A stretch of 39,277 nucleotides of DNA from an uncultured Alphaproteobacteria bacterium (GCA_947588275.1 CANPYJ010000015.1:1-39277), one strand, 5' to 3'. Shown: positions 18,081 to 29,348, numbered from the stretch's first letter. Notes: generated by a model not told the origin, from the letters alone. Translations and numbers: made by a program.

Positions 18081-19295
18081 ATGTACGATGTTGAGGCCAT
18101 ACGCAAAGATTTTCCGATTCTGAGCCGTTTGATAAACGGCAAACCGAACACGTTTTTAGATTCGGCGGCGTCAGCGCAAAAACCGCAGGTTGTCATTGAC
18201 AAGATAGTGCAGACCTATACCCGCGACTACGCCAACGTTCACCGCGGCTCATACCTCTTGTCAGAGGAAATCACGGCCGAATACGAAGCGGCGCGGCATA
18301 AAGTGCGGCAATTTATCAACGCCGCCGATGACAAAGAGATTGTGTTCACGCGCAATGCCACCGAATCAATCAATCTGGTTGCCGCCAGCTGGGGACGCAA
18401 ATTTCTCACCAAAATTGATGAAGTCTTGATATCCGAAGCCGAACACCATGCCAATTTGGTGCCGTGGCAGGTGTTGCGCGACGAAATCGGATTTGAACTC
18501 AAAATTTTTAAGATTAACGACGACGGAACTTATAATCACGATGAATTTTTGCGTTGTCTGAGCGGCAAGACCAAGCTTGTGGCCGTGACCGGCATGTCCA
18601 ACGTTCTGGGAACGGTATTCCCGCTTGCCGAGATAATTAAGGCGGCGCATGCCGTCGGCGCCAAAGTTTTGGTCGACGCCTGCCAATATGTCGTACATCA
18701 ACCGACGGATGTTCAGGCTTTGGACTGCGACTTTCTGGCCTTTTCGGGACACAAAACATACGGTCCGACCGGCATTGGCGTGCTCTACGGCAAAGCCGGC
18801 ATTTTGGCCTCCATGCCGCCTTATCAATATGGCGGCGATATGGTCAACGTTGTCACCTACCAAAGCACCACTTTTGACGTGCCGCCGGCGCGTTTTGAAG
18901 CCGGAACGCCGGCCATTGTGCAGGCAATCGGCCTTGGCGCGGCGCTCGACTATCTGATGAACATCGGAATGGACAACGTCAAAGCGCATGAAGATGAGCT
19001 GGTTAAATATGCACGTGAGCGCTTTCGCGAAGTGGACAGATTGCAGGAAATCGGTACGGCAACCGACAAAGGCGGTGTATTTTCCGTAGTCTTGAACGGT
19101 GTTCATCCGCAGGATTTGGCCTTTATTTTGGATAAAGAAGGCGTTGCGGTGCGGGTCGGACATCATTGTGCGGCGCCGCTGGTCCGCCGTATGGGATATG
19201 AATCTTTGGCGCGGGCATCTTTTGGCATTTATACCAATCATGCCGATATTGACCGTTTCATTGCCGCACTGCAAAAGGCTCGCACGTTTTTTTAG
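18081..19295 (+). CDS. sufS: cysteine desulfurase, SufS family
   Basis: NTFLDSAASAQKP, SEAEHHANLVPW, FSGHKTYGPTGIGVLYGK PLP-lysine motif, VRVGHHCAAPL catalytic Cys. Confidence 0.95.
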   Translation: MYDVEAIRKDFPILSRLINGKPNTFLDSAASAQKPQVVIDKIVQTYTRDYANVHRGSYLLSEEITAEYEAARHKVRQFINAADDKEIVFTRNATESINLVAASWGRKFLTKIDEVLISEAEHHANLVPWQVLRDEIGFELKIFKINDDGTYNHDEFLRCLSGKTKLVAVTGMSNVLGTVFPLAEIIKAAHAVGAKVLVDACQYVVHQPTDVQALDCDFLAFSGHKTYGPTGIGVLYGKAGILASMPPYQYGGDMVNVVTYQSTTFDVPPARFEAGTPAIVQAIGLGAALDYLMNIGMDNVKAHEDELVKYARERFREVDRLQEIGTATDKGGVFSVVLNGVHPQDLAFILDKEGVAVRVGHHCAAPLVRRMGYESLARASFGIYTNHADIDRFIAALQKARTFF

Positions 19296-19305
19296 GGAGA
19301 TATAT

Positions 19306-19686
19306 ATGGAAGAAAACGACACTGCTTCCGAAATACAGGATTATACGGCCGTTGCCGGCGTCAAGTTGGCCGCCGGAACGACTCCGGCAACGCGCGAACA
19401 GATTATTGAAGCCTTAAAAACGGTGTCAGATCCCGAAATTATGATAAACATTTGGGACATGGGACTGGTCTATCGCATTGAGTGCAAAGCTGACGGCGAC
19501 GTTGATATTGACATGACCGTTACGGCTCCGACCTGTCCGGTGGCCGGTATTTTGCCGCAACAGGCAGCAGAAGCGGTTGCCGCCTTGGACGGTGTCGGCA
19601 TTGCGACGGTCAAAGTGGTGTGGGAACCGGCTTGGTCGATTGACAAAATCAGCGATGAAGCCCGCGCTATGTTTGAACTCTTCTGA
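19306..19686 (+). CDS. sufT: SufT/DUF59 (MIP18) family Fe-S assembly protein
   Basis: VSDPEIMINIWDMGLVYRIE... TVTAPTCPVAGILPQQ; final gene of the suf cluster. Confidence 0.9.
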   Translation: MEENDTASEIQDYTAVAGVKLAAGTTPATREQIIEALKTVSDPEIMINIWDMGLVYRIECKADGDVDIDMTVTAPTCPVAGILPQQAAEAVAALDGVGIATVKVVWEPAWSIDKISDEARAMFELF

Positions 19687-19693
19687 AACAATC

Positions 19694-20323
19694 CTAAATC
19701 AATCCGATTTTTTGCGCAATTATAACTGCCTGCGTACGATTGGTGGCACCCACTGCGCGCAAAAGCGCATTGATGTGGAGTTTGACCGTGGCTTCCGAAA
19801 CCCCCATTTTATAAGCAATCTGCTTATTGGAAAGTCCTTCGGCGACATAACCCAAAACTTCGGATTGGCGCGGCGTCAGAGAATTTCCGGCACTGCGGCG
19901 ACCACCGACCGTTTCTGCGGCATGAGACTGTTCCAAAAGCGACGGCGGCAGATAGGTTCCGCCATCCAAAATCAGCTTGAGAGCAGACAACAAAACTTTG
20001 GTTTCCGAACGTTTGGAAATATAGCCGCTGATACCCGCTTCAAGCGCCTTTTTAATATTGCGGCCGTCTTCCGAAGCAGAGATTATGGCGATTCGGCTTT
20101 GCGGCGACAGGCGGCGGATTTCTTTTAAGCCTTCTTCCCATTTCATGTCGGGCATATCCAAATCAATCATAATCAAATCAATATCGGGGGTGTTTTCAAT
20201 AATCTTGATTGCCTGCGAAAAATTGGCCGCCTGCAAGATCACGGCCTGCGGCACCGTTTTTTCCAGCTGCAGGCATAGTCCGTCTCGAAACAACGCATGG
20301 TCATCCGCAATCAGAAGTTTCAT
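19694..20323 (-). CDS. NarL/LuxR-family response regulator
   Basis: REC domain (ADDHALFRDGL, LIMIDLDMPDM, SKRS) plus LuxR HTH (LTPRQSEVLGYVAEGLSNKQIAYKMGVSEATVKLHINALLRAVGATNRTQAV). Confidence 0.93.
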   Translation of the reverse strand: MKLLIADDHALFRDGLCLQLEKTVPQAVILQAANFSQAIKIIENTPDIDLIMIDLDMPDMKWEEGLKEIRRLSPQSRIAIISASEDGRNIKKALEAGISGYISKRSETKVLLSALKLILDGGTYLPPSLLEQSHAAETVGGRRSAGNSLTPRQSEVLGYVAEGLSNKQIAYKMGVSEATVKLHINALLRAVGATNRTQAVIIAQKIGLI

Positions 20324-20465
20324 ATCTCATCTCCCGACAACAAGCGCCAAAGCCTCAAATGTTCGGCAGTCCCTGCTCCGGCAGTTGCATATGTAAATTT
20401 ACGTTACGTCGATATATATAATCAAACGAGATTATTTAAAGAGGCGGCAAAAAAAATTCTCCCGA

Positions 20466-20918
20466 TTATAAATACAGGCATTCAATTCCGGCTTCTTTAA
20501 ACATTTGCTCAGAATAAACAAGTTTGTCGCGCCAAGTCCCGACGGGCGTATTTTCATCAATTTTCACCCGACGCGTAACCACCGTTTTTATCCCCGCCTG
20601 AATAATGGCGCGCGCGCAGTCCGGACACGGCATTGCCGTCACATATATCACGCAGCCTTTGAGCGAAGCACCGATAAGACACGCGTTGTAAACCGCATTG
20701 CGTTCGGCGTGCTCCGTAAAGTCATATTTGGTCGGCCGCTCAAGCCGCTCCGGAATGTCATCCGAAACGCCGCGGACAATTCCGTTGTATCCGGTGGAAC
20801 GAATTTCGCGGTCAGGACCGACCACAATCGCGCCGACTTTGGTCGACTTGTCTTTGGACCATGTAGCCACCAGTTCGGCCACATCCATAAACCTTTTGTG
20901 CCACTTTTCCGAAAACAT
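20466..20918 (-). CDS. dCMP deaminase family protein
   Basis: TEHAERNAVYNA and AMPCPDCARAIIQAGI zinc motifs; KDKSTKVGAIVVGPDREI. Confidence 0.9.
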   Translation of the reverse strand: MFSEKWHKRFMDVAELVATWSKDKSTKVGAIVVGPDREIRSTGYNGIVRGVSDDIPERLERPTKYDFTEHAERNAVYNACLIGASLKGCVIYVTAMPCPDCARAIIQAGIKTVVTRRVKIDENTPVGTWRDKLVYSEQMFKEAGIECLYL

Positions 20919-21043
20919 CTCATTTCCTCCGCTGCTTTCAGCATAACAGCCGGCTCAAAACTTACAACCAATTTTTTCACTTAGGCACAAAACGAATGCA
21001 AAGCTCTTGACATCAGGGGGAAAATAAACCAGATTAAGCCTAG

Positions 21044-22345
<1,302 letters not shown>

Positions 22346-22364
22346 CCGTTCCGGTATCAATGTC

Positions 22365-22397
22365 AAAAAAACAGCCTCCGTCCGAGGCTGTTTTTTG
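22365..22397. terminator. rho-independent terminator after eno
   Basis: AAAAAAACAGCCTC-CGTCC-GAGGCTGTTTTTT. Confidence 0.85.
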
Positions 22398-22425
22398 TTG
22401 ACAAATTTTTGTGGTATGCTATTTT
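22398..22425 (+). promoter_or_regulatory. predicted promoter of the dipeptidase gene
   Basis: TTGACA (22398-22403), 16 nt, TATTTT; also TGGTATGCT extended -10-like sequence. Confidence 0.4.
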
Positions 22426-22431
22426 AAACCT

Positions 22432-23043
22432 ATGCAAGATTTGATTGAAATCAATGACTCTCATTTTATCGTCGACCTGATGTACGCCGGCCTCAAACAT
22501 AATATGACCGGCCGTGCGGTTTATCGGGAAATCGGCCTCGGCAACCGCGCTTTGGTACACAAAGATTTATGGACATGCCTGCAAAAACTGATTCCGCATC
22601 TTGAGCAGACACGTCAAAAGCTCAAAATTTTTGAGGCTTTTCGCCCGCCGCGCGCGCATCGTTTGTTGTTTGCCGCCATTCCTCAAGACGGATTTTTTAT
22701 TCCCGAAGCCGAAAAATCGCCTCATTGCCGCGCCACCGCCGTAGATGTTGCCTTAACAAATGCCGATGGCACCGAACTCGCCTACCCGACTTTGGTTGAT
22801 GCTTATGACGAAACCTATGCCAAAGAAGTTCAAAACGGCAATTTGACCGGCTTTTTCGAACATCTCAAAAAGGCCTCTCTGGATTATCAAGACCCTTCCA
22901 TTCTCGAAGCCATCCATAACCGTGATGACTTGTGTCGGCTAATGCAAAGCGTCGGCCTGATTCCCGTGCCGCGGCGACACGAATGGTGGCATTATGAACT
23001 GCCCGAAGGCCGCACCGACAAATATCCCGTAATAGACTGGTAA
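22432..23043 (+). CDS. M15D D-alanyl-D-alanine dipeptidase, VanX/DdpX type
   Basis: EAFRPPRAHRLLFA, SPHCRATAVDVALTNADG (HxxxxxxD), RHEWWHYEL (ExxWWH). Confidence 0.9.
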   Translation: MQDLIEINDSHFIVDLMYAGLKHNMTGRAVYREIGLGNRALVHKDLWTCLQKLIPHLEQTRQKLKIFEAFRPPRAHRLLFAAIPQDGFFIPEAEKSPHCRATAVDVALTNADGTELAYPTLVDAYDETYAKEVQNGNLTGFFEHLKKASLDYQDPSILEAIHNRDDLCRLMQSVGLIPVPRRHEWWHYELPEGRTDKYPVIDW

Positions 23044-23086
23044 TCTTTTGCGGCCAAACGAACGCCGCACAAACGGCTTGGCCTGC

Positions 23087-24022
23087 CTAGCGGCTTTCTC
23101 TGAACGCCGATCGATTCACATAGACATCATACTTGGATGCGCCGCGTTTTTGCTGGAGTGCCGCAATTTGCCGATAACGCAAGGCAACAAACGTTTGCTC
23201 GGCCTTATCAAGCGGACGCTTGAGTTCACTGACATAAGCCGCCGGCACATCTTTGCCTTTGGCCAGAACTTTGCCGCTGATCGGATTTATTGCCGTCAGC
23301 GGATATTCTTCGGCCATTTCCTGCAAAAACTCATCCATATAAACCAAATCTTCCGGCGCTTGTCGCATTTTGGCATATACATGCGGCACATTTTCGGCCG
23401 TTTTGGCCAATTCACCGCGTTTGGCGGCTTCAAACCTCTGCTGTCCTTTTTCAAACCGCAAAATGATATTTTGTTCGCTCATCTGCTTGGGCACCACCGC
23501 CGCCACAACCTGTATTTCATACCCCAATCGCTTGCCCATAGAGGCAAGCATTTTCGGCTCTTCGCCGGGAAGCGTGTCCAAAATAACATCATATCCCTTA
23601 ATCATCAGCCGACAGGCCGAATTAATATATGTCTCATAGGTAAATTCTTCCGGATATTTTTCTTCGGCGGCCGTATCGAGCGGATTATCCTGCGGCCGTC
23701 TGAAAACCGGATTGTCATAGCAATCCAAAGCTTTGGAATTAAGCCTCACCGGACGAATTTCGGCAAGTTTGAACAAGCGCGGATGATATGCGGCCACGCT
23801 GTCTCCGGAAAGATTGACAAACTGAGGATTCTTCTTTTGGTACATTTTTGCCAGAGACGATTTTCCCGATCCCGGCTGCCCGACAATAACAACCAGTTTC
23901 TTGCGGCTGCTCGGCTGCAAGCCGTCCGTCAAATCCTGCCAAAACTCTTCGGCAGCCGTCATTTGTTCGGCAACGGTCATTTTGGCAAGACGTGCATAAT
24001 CGACATTGGAGACCAGAGGCAT
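23087..24022 (-). CDS. zeta toxin-like P-loop kinase
   Basis: LVVIVGQPGSGKSSLAKMY Walker A, SGDSVAAYHPRL, KGYDVILDTLPGE, GYEIQVVAAVVPKQMS match zeta-toxin layout; start at 24022 preceded by AAAGGA. Confidence 0.8.
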   Translation of the reverse strand: MPLVSNVDYARLAKMTVAEQMTAAEEFWQDLTDGLQPSSRKKLVVIVGQPGSGKSSLAKMYQKKNPQFVNLSGDSVAAYHPRLFKLAEIRPVRLNSKALDCYDNPVFRRPQDNPLDTAAEEKYPEEFTYETYINSACRLMIKGYDVILDTLPGEEPKMLASMGKRLGYEIQVVAAVVPKQMSEQNIILRFEKGQQRFEAAKRGELAKTAENVPHVYAKMRQAPEDLVYMDEFLQEMAEEYPLTAINPISGKVLAKGKDVPAAYVSELKRPLDKAEQTFVALRYRQIAALQQKRGASKYDVYVNRSAFRESR

Positions 24023-24098
24023 TTTTGTTCCTTTCTCAACCATACGATAAGTTTAGCACAAATTTTGACAAAAACAAAGCGTTTTTTTTCTGCACCAA

Positions 24099-24127
24099 AG
24101 AACCGTCGGATTTTATCCGACGGTTCC
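24099..24127 (-). terminator. stem-loop downstream of valS
   Basis: GAACCGTCGGA-TTTTA-TCCGACGGTTC perfect 11-bp stem. Confidence 0.6.
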
Positions 24128-24156
24128 TGACAAACCGATAAACTTTATTCCGATTT

Positions 24157-26793
24157 TTAAAAATTGGCTATGCGCTGCAGAGCGGCCTGAAGTTTGGCTT
24201 TGTTTTCCAAAGCCTCGGCCTGCCGACGTTTTTCTTCTTCCACCACCGCGGCCGGCGCCCTCTCTACAAACCCGGGATTGCCGAGTTTTTGAGCATAACT
24301 TTCCAAATGCCTGTCAAGCGCCGCAATTTCCCTGCTCAGACGCTCGCGTTCCGCCGCAAAATCAACCACGCCTTTGAGCGGAAGCAAAACGGTCAATTCG
24401 CGATAAACCGTCTGCACCATGTCAGATGACACTTCGCCGTCATACACCTCGAGCTTATCAAGCCTTGCCAAAGTGCAAATCATCGGGCAAAATGTTTGCA
24501 AAGCCTTAACCGAAGTGGCATTGGCCTCTTTCAAAAAGACATTCAGCTTGGCTCCGATGGGCAGATTCATTTCGGCGCGCAGCGAGCGAATGGTCGAAAT
24601 CAGGCCGACGGCCCAGTCTACTTCTGCCGCCGCCGACATATCAGGCGTTTCCTGCTGCGGCCACGCAGCGTGAATCAGCTTAACCGTCCGTTGTGCCGTA
24701 TTGTTCCACAACTCGGTGGTAATAAACGGCATAAACGGATGCAAAACGACCAAAATGCGATCCAAAACCCAGGCGAAGACAGCTCGGGTCTCTGCTTTGG
24801 CCGCTTCATCCTCGCCATAAAGCATCGGCTTAATCAACTCAATATACCAATCGCAAAAAGTTCCCCAGCCAAACTGATAAATTGCGTTGGCGGCATCTGA
24901 AAACCGATAATTGTTCAGATTAAGCGTCACCTCGTTTGAGGCTTGCTGAGCTTTGGCCACAATCCATTTATTGATTGCCAGTTTAATATTTTTAATCTCA
25001 AAACCCTGTGGCATTGCACATTGGTTCATCTCGCCAAATCGCGCGGCATTCCACAATTTGGTGGCAAAGTTGCGATATCCGGCCACCCGCGCTTCTTTCA
25101 CGCTGATGTCGCGGCCTTGCGTTTCCATCGCCGCCATAAAGAAGCGCAGCGCGTCGGCGCCGTATTTATCAACCAAAATCATCGGATCTATGGTGTTGCC
25201 CTTGGATTTTGACATCTTACGCCCCTGCTCATCGCGGATAAGACCATGCATATAAACTTTGCGGAACGGAATTTTTTTCATAATATACATACTCATCATC
25301 ATCATGCGGGCAACCCAGAAGAAGATGATGTCAAAACCGGTCACCAAAACCGAAGTCGGGTAAAACGTGTCCAAAAACTCGGTTTTGTCAGGCCAGCCTA
25401 AAGTCGAAAAAGCCCACAAACCGGAAGAAAACCATGTATCCAAAACATCGGTTTCGCGTCTGAGTTCCACTTTTTGACCATAGTGCTTGTCGGCGGCCGC
25501 CTGCGCATCGGCCTCATTTTCTTCGCAAAATACCGTGCCGTCCGGTCCATACCAGATTGGCAGCTGATGTCCCCACCACAACTGTCGCGAAATGCACCAC
25601 GGCTGGATATTCCGCATCCATTCAAAATAAGTCTTTTCATAGAGTTTCGGCACAAACTCCACCTCTCCGGTTTCAACCGCGCGGATGGCCTCTTTGGCCA
25701 AAGTCGGCGCATCGACAAACCATTGGTCGGTAAGCATCGGTTCAATAACCACGCCGGAACGCTCTCCATACGGAACAACCATCGGATGCTCCTCAATTTT
25801 TTCCATCAATCCGAGTTCTTCAAGCTTTTCGATGGTCAGTCGGCGCGCGGTTTGCGTATCCAGCCCCGCAAACGGCGTATTTTCGTTTAAGGTGGCGTCC
25901 TCGTTCAAGATATTAATCAACGGCAGATTATGACGACGGCCGACCTCAAAGTCATTAAAATCGTGCGCCGGCGTAATTTTGACCGCGCCGGTTCCTTTTT
26001 CGGGATCGGCATGCTCATCGGCCACAATCGGAATAACCCGATTGACAATCGGCACAATGGCGTTTTTGCCAATCAGATGCTTAAGTTTGGGATTGTTTTT
26101 GGAGATGGCCACGGCCGTATCGCCGAACATTGTTTCGGGACGGGTGGTGGCGATATGCACAAACTCGCCGTCTTCATTTTCAATCGGGTATTTGTAATAA
26201 TACATTTTACCGACGGTTTCCTTTTGCACCACTTCCAGGTCCGAAACTGCGGTCATGAACTTGGAATCCCAATTCACCAAACGTTTAGCCTTATAGATAA
26301 GGCCGTCTTTATACAGGCTGACAAAGACTTTGCGCACCGCGCGACTTAACCCGTCGTCCATTGTAAAACGTTCGCGGCTCCAATCGCACGAAGCGCCCAG
26401 ACGCCGCAGCTGCCGACAGATTGTGCCGCCGGACTGTTCCTTCCATTTCCAGACGGTTTCGATGAACTTTTCGCGTCCGAGGTCATGGCGGCTGACACCC
26501 TGCGCCGCCAAATTACGTTCCACGACCATTTGCGTGGCAATGCCCGCATGATCGGTGCCGGGCTGCCACAAAACTTTTTTGCCGAGCATACGATTATAAC
26601 GGATGACAATATCTTGCAAAGTATCGTCCAGCGCGTGTCCCATGTGCAAAACGCCGGTCACGTTCGGCGGCGGAATCACAACCGAAAAAGCCTCTGTTTT
26701 GGCGCGCATGTCAGGTTTAAAATCGCCGCTTTCTTCCCAGTCGGCATAAATTTTCTCTTCAAATTCCTTTGGATTATAATTTTTTTCCAACAT
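24157..26793 (-). CDS. valS: valyl-tRNA synthetase
   Basis: PPPNVTGVLHMGHAL, KMSKSKGNTIDP; class I layout; start at MLEKNYNPKEFEEKIY. Confidence 0.98.
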   Translation of the reverse strand: MLEKNYNPKEFEEKIYADWEESGDFKPDMRAKTEAFSVVIPPPNVTGVLHMGHALDDTLQDIVIRYNRMLGKKVLWQPGTDHAGIATQMVVERNLAAQGVSRHDLGREKFIETVWKWKEQSGGTICRQLRRLGASCDWSRERFTMDDGLSRAVRKVFVSLYKDGLIYKAKRLVNWDSKFMTAVSDLEVVQKETVGKMYYYKYPIENEDGEFVHIATTRPETMFGDTAVAISKNNPKLKHLIGKNAIVPIVNRVIPIVADEHADPEKGTGAVKITPAHDFNDFEVGRRHNLPLINILNEDATLNENTPFAGLDTQTARRLTIEKLEELGLMEKIEEHPMVVPYGERSGVVIEPMLTDQWFVDAPTLAKEAIRAVETGEVEFVPKLYEKTYFEWMRNIQPWCISRQLWWGHQLPIWYGPDGTVFCEENEADAQAAADKHYGQKVELRRETDVLDTWFSSGLWAFSTLGWPDKTEFLDTFYPTSVLVTGFDIIFFWVARMMMMSMYIMKKIPFRKVYMHGLIRDEQGRKMSKSKGNTIDPMILVDKYGADALRFFMAAMETQGRDISVKEARVAGYRNFATKLWNAARFGEMNQCAMPQGFEIKNIKLAINKWIVAKAQQASNEVTLNLNNYRFSDAANAIYQFGWGTFCDWYIELIKPMLYGEDEAAKAETRAVFAWVLDRILVVLHPFMPFITTELWNNTAQRTVKLIHAAWPQQETPDMSAAAEVDWAVGLISTIRSLRAEMNLPIGAKLNVFLKEANATSVKALQTFCPMICTLARLDKLEVYDGEVSSDMVQTVYRELTVLLPLKGVVDFAAERERLSREIAALDRHLESYAQKLGNPGFVERAPAAVVEEEKRRQAEALENKAKLQAALQRIANF

Positions 26794-26877
26794 TGTTTTT
26801 TTCCATAAGTCATTAAAACTACAAAAAGCCCTCAAGCATTCTTGGGGGCAAAGAACTGAGGTCGGTTCAGCAAAACT

Positions 26878-27699
26878 TTACTGATGGCGTCCGACCTTTG
26901 CCATAACTCGTTCAATCTCCTGCTTAACAATTTGTTCCACCAACGCCGGCAGATTAGCATCAAGCCACGCCTGCGTGCGGGCAGCGATTTCTTCCCTTGC
27001 CAGAGCATCATAATCCACGCCCCGTCGCCAGTTGGCCGCCACCTCATTGCCGATAATTCCGCGAATAACAGAGGCTACCACATCTTCAATCGTCCGGCTG
27101 CCTTCTCCGATTAAGAGCACGGGTTCTGCCGCGGGCTTTGCAGCCGCCGGTTCGGACGCGGTCTCACGGGCAAACATCTTGGCAAAATTATTTATAATGC
27201 CGGCGGAAACGTCGGCGGTGTCTGTTGCCGGCTGTTTTTCGGTTTCGGGCTCAATTGTCGACAACTCAATAGCTGGCTCTGGATCAATTGTCGGCTCCGA
27301 CTCGGAAACAGCCGCCACTGCCGGCTCAACGGCAGGCTCGGTCGTCACAACCGGCTGTTCGGCTGCCGTCTCGGCAAAAAACGGATCAGATTCCGTGTCA
27401 ACGCTGCCGACATTAACCCCGCGCGGTTCTTCCAAAACTTCCGCCGCCGGCATTTCGACCGTCGCGCTCACGGCACTGAGCTCAGCATCCAAATTAACTT
27501 CCGATTGCTTTCCCGACCGCAGCATATCCGGCGAAAGCTCCAAAATATCGTCTGCATCCGGAACTTCCGTCGCCTCGGGCTTTGCCTCAGCGGGCTCTTC
27601 TGCCGCCTCGACAGCCGAATCCTGCTCGGTTTCCAAAATGTTTTTGATTGAGGACAAAATGTCTTCCATTGCCATGTCTTGAGGATTTTCTTCAGCCAT
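26878..27699 (-). CDS. PopZ/DUF2497-like polar organizing protein
   Basis: N-terminal AMEDILSSIKNILE and C-terminal ARTQAWLDANLPALVEQIVKQEIERV flank an acidic low-complexity linker; upstream of valS. Confidence 0.82.
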   Translation of the reverse strand: MAEENPQDMAMEDILSSIKNILETEQDSAVEAAEEPAEAKPEATEVPDADDILELSPDMLRSGKQSEVNLDAELSAVSATVEMPAAEVLEEPRGVNVGSVDTESDPFFAETAAEQPVVTTEPAVEPAVAAVSESEPTIDPEPAIELSTIEPETEKQPATDTADVSAGIINNFAKMFARETASEPAAAKPAAEPVLLIGEGSRTIEDVVASVIRGIIGNEVAANWRRGVDYDALAREEIAARTQAWLDANLPALVEQIVKQEIERVMAKVGRHQ

Positions 27700-27787
27700 A
27701 TTTACATTCCTGCTTATTCACTTTGGCTCACATTCTACACAAAAATCGTCTGATATCAAGACTCTTTTGCGATTTCGGCCCAAATTG

Positions 27788-29155
27788 TTACTCCAACGCC
27801 AGCCATTTGCCTCTGGTTTCTTTATAAAACTTTTTAGCATCATATAGCTTGACGTCAAGCTTGAGATCGCGTGCCGTGAGCCGCCCCATGGAAAGCAACA
27901 GATTCATTGCCGAAACATAATAATCGCGGCGAGCGGTCACTTCATTTACGTTAGAGTTCAGCAGTTCCTGATAAGCGTCCAAAACATCAAGAATGGTGCG
28001 GTTGCCGAGAGCTTCTTCCTTTTGCACGCCGTCAAGAGCTATTTTATTGGCCTTGACCTGATCTTTGATTGCGTTTATCTGCGATTCGTTGGCTTTCATA
28101 TATTCCCAAGCGCTCGAAACCGTGGCTTTGACGGCGCGCTCGGCCTCCAGCACGACTTCCTGCGCCTGCCATTTCTGATATTTGCTTTGGCGGATGCGGG
28201 CCCGTGTTTCGCCGGCATTGTAAAGCGGAATTTGCAGATTAAGCCCCCATTGCACGTTATCGGTGGTTACGTCGCCGACCAGATTATCGTTGTCATCGGT
28301 GTCAACCCTTGAAGCCGAAGCGTCAAAACTGAGCTGCGGCAGCAATGCGCCGGTGTTGGCATAAACTTCGTAACCTTTGGAATTATACAAATGCTTGGCC
28401 TGCCGAATGGTATAGTTGTTTTTGAGGGCAACGTTAAGCGCTTCATCGTAATTCTTAGGCAAAAAGCTGCGGATTTCCTTAGGTTCTTCCAACTTTCCGG
28501 GAGCCGAACCGATAATCCGCGCATAAGTGGCCTTTGAAGCCTCCAATGTTCCCTCCGAGGCAATACGGTCGGACTTGGCCTGCGAATAACGCGCCTTGGC
28601 TTGCGAAACGTCGGTTCGCGTTACCTCGCCGACATTAAAGCGCTGCTGTGTTTCGTCAAGACGTTTTTTTAACAATTTCTCGTTGTTTTTCTGCAAATCG
28701 ACGATAGCGGCGTCACGCACCACGTCCAAATAGGCTGTCGAAGCCTGCAAAAACACGTCTTGCTCGACATTATATAGGTTGTTTTGTTCGGCTCTAACCA
28801 ACTGATCGGCTGCCTTGACCGAATTAACGGTCGAAAATCCGCTGAACAACGGTTGTGAGATTCCGGCGCCGACAGAAGTTGATGTCGTATTGCCGCCGCT
28901 GGCGCGACCATAAGCGGTATCGGCGTCCACATCCGTATCGCTGCGGCCATAACTGCCGGTAAGTCCGATTGTCGGACGATATCCCGACCTGGCGATCGCC
29001 ACGTTTTCGTCAACGCCGCGCAGATAAGCGCGCTCGGCCTGCAATGTCGGATTGCTGTTGTAAGTTTCGCTCAATGCGGCAAAAATGTCCTGCGCCGCTG
29101 CCGGTTTGCACATCAAAGCTGCTGCGGCCATACCGGCCAAAAGATAGTATTTCAT
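27788..29155 (-). CDS. TolC-family outer membrane efflux/type I secretion protein
   Basis: Signal peptide; AALSETYNSNPTLQAERAYLRGVDENVAIARSGYRPTIGLTGSYG; coiled-coil repeats and TILDVLDAYQELLNSNV. Confidence 0.92.
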   Translation of the reverse strand: MKYYLLAGMAAAALMCKPAAAQDIFAALSETYNSNPTLQAERAYLRGVDENVAIARSGYRPTIGLTGSYGRSDTDVDADTAYGRASGGNTTSTSVGAGISQPLFSGFSTVNSVKAADQLVRAEQNNLYNVEQDVFLQASTAYLDVVRDAAIVDLQKNNEKLLKKRLDETQQRFNVGEVTRTDVSQAKARYSQAKSDRIASEGTLEASKATYARIIGSAPGKLEEPKEIRSFLPKNYDEALNVALKNNYTIRQAKHLYNSKGYEVYANTGALLPQLSFDASASRVDTDDNDNLVGDVTTDNVQWGLNLQIPLYNAGETRARIRQSKYQKWQAQEVVLEAERAVKATVSSAWEYMKANESQINAIKDQVKANKIALDGVQKEEALGNRTILDVLDAYQELLNSNVNEVTARRDYYVSAMNLLLSMGRLTARDLKLDVKLYDAKKFYKETRGKWLALE

Positions 29156-29348
29156 AAGGTACCTCAAAAAATCTGTTCAGTCGCCTCAGATTATAGACAA
29201 CGTGCAAAAAATTACAAGAATATTATTAAAAAATTCATACCTCCTCTTTTGCCTCAGAAAAAAAGAAGTTATATATTAACCATATTTCAAACAATTCTGA
29301 TTACGCTTGGGATAAATAAGTATTTTATGCCAGACAGGAGTGTGCAAA

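Noticed and set aside
20393-20402. Palindrome GTAAATTTAC upstream of the response regulator
   Set aside because: Ten-bp AT-rich palindrome; too short to support an operator claim without further sites.
23048-24130. 360-aa plus-strand ORF opposite the zeta-toxin-like gene, considered as a candidate antitoxin
   Set aside because: Fully antisense, basic and F/R/H-rich without a recognisable antitoxin fold; the minus-strand frame carries the P-loop motifs.
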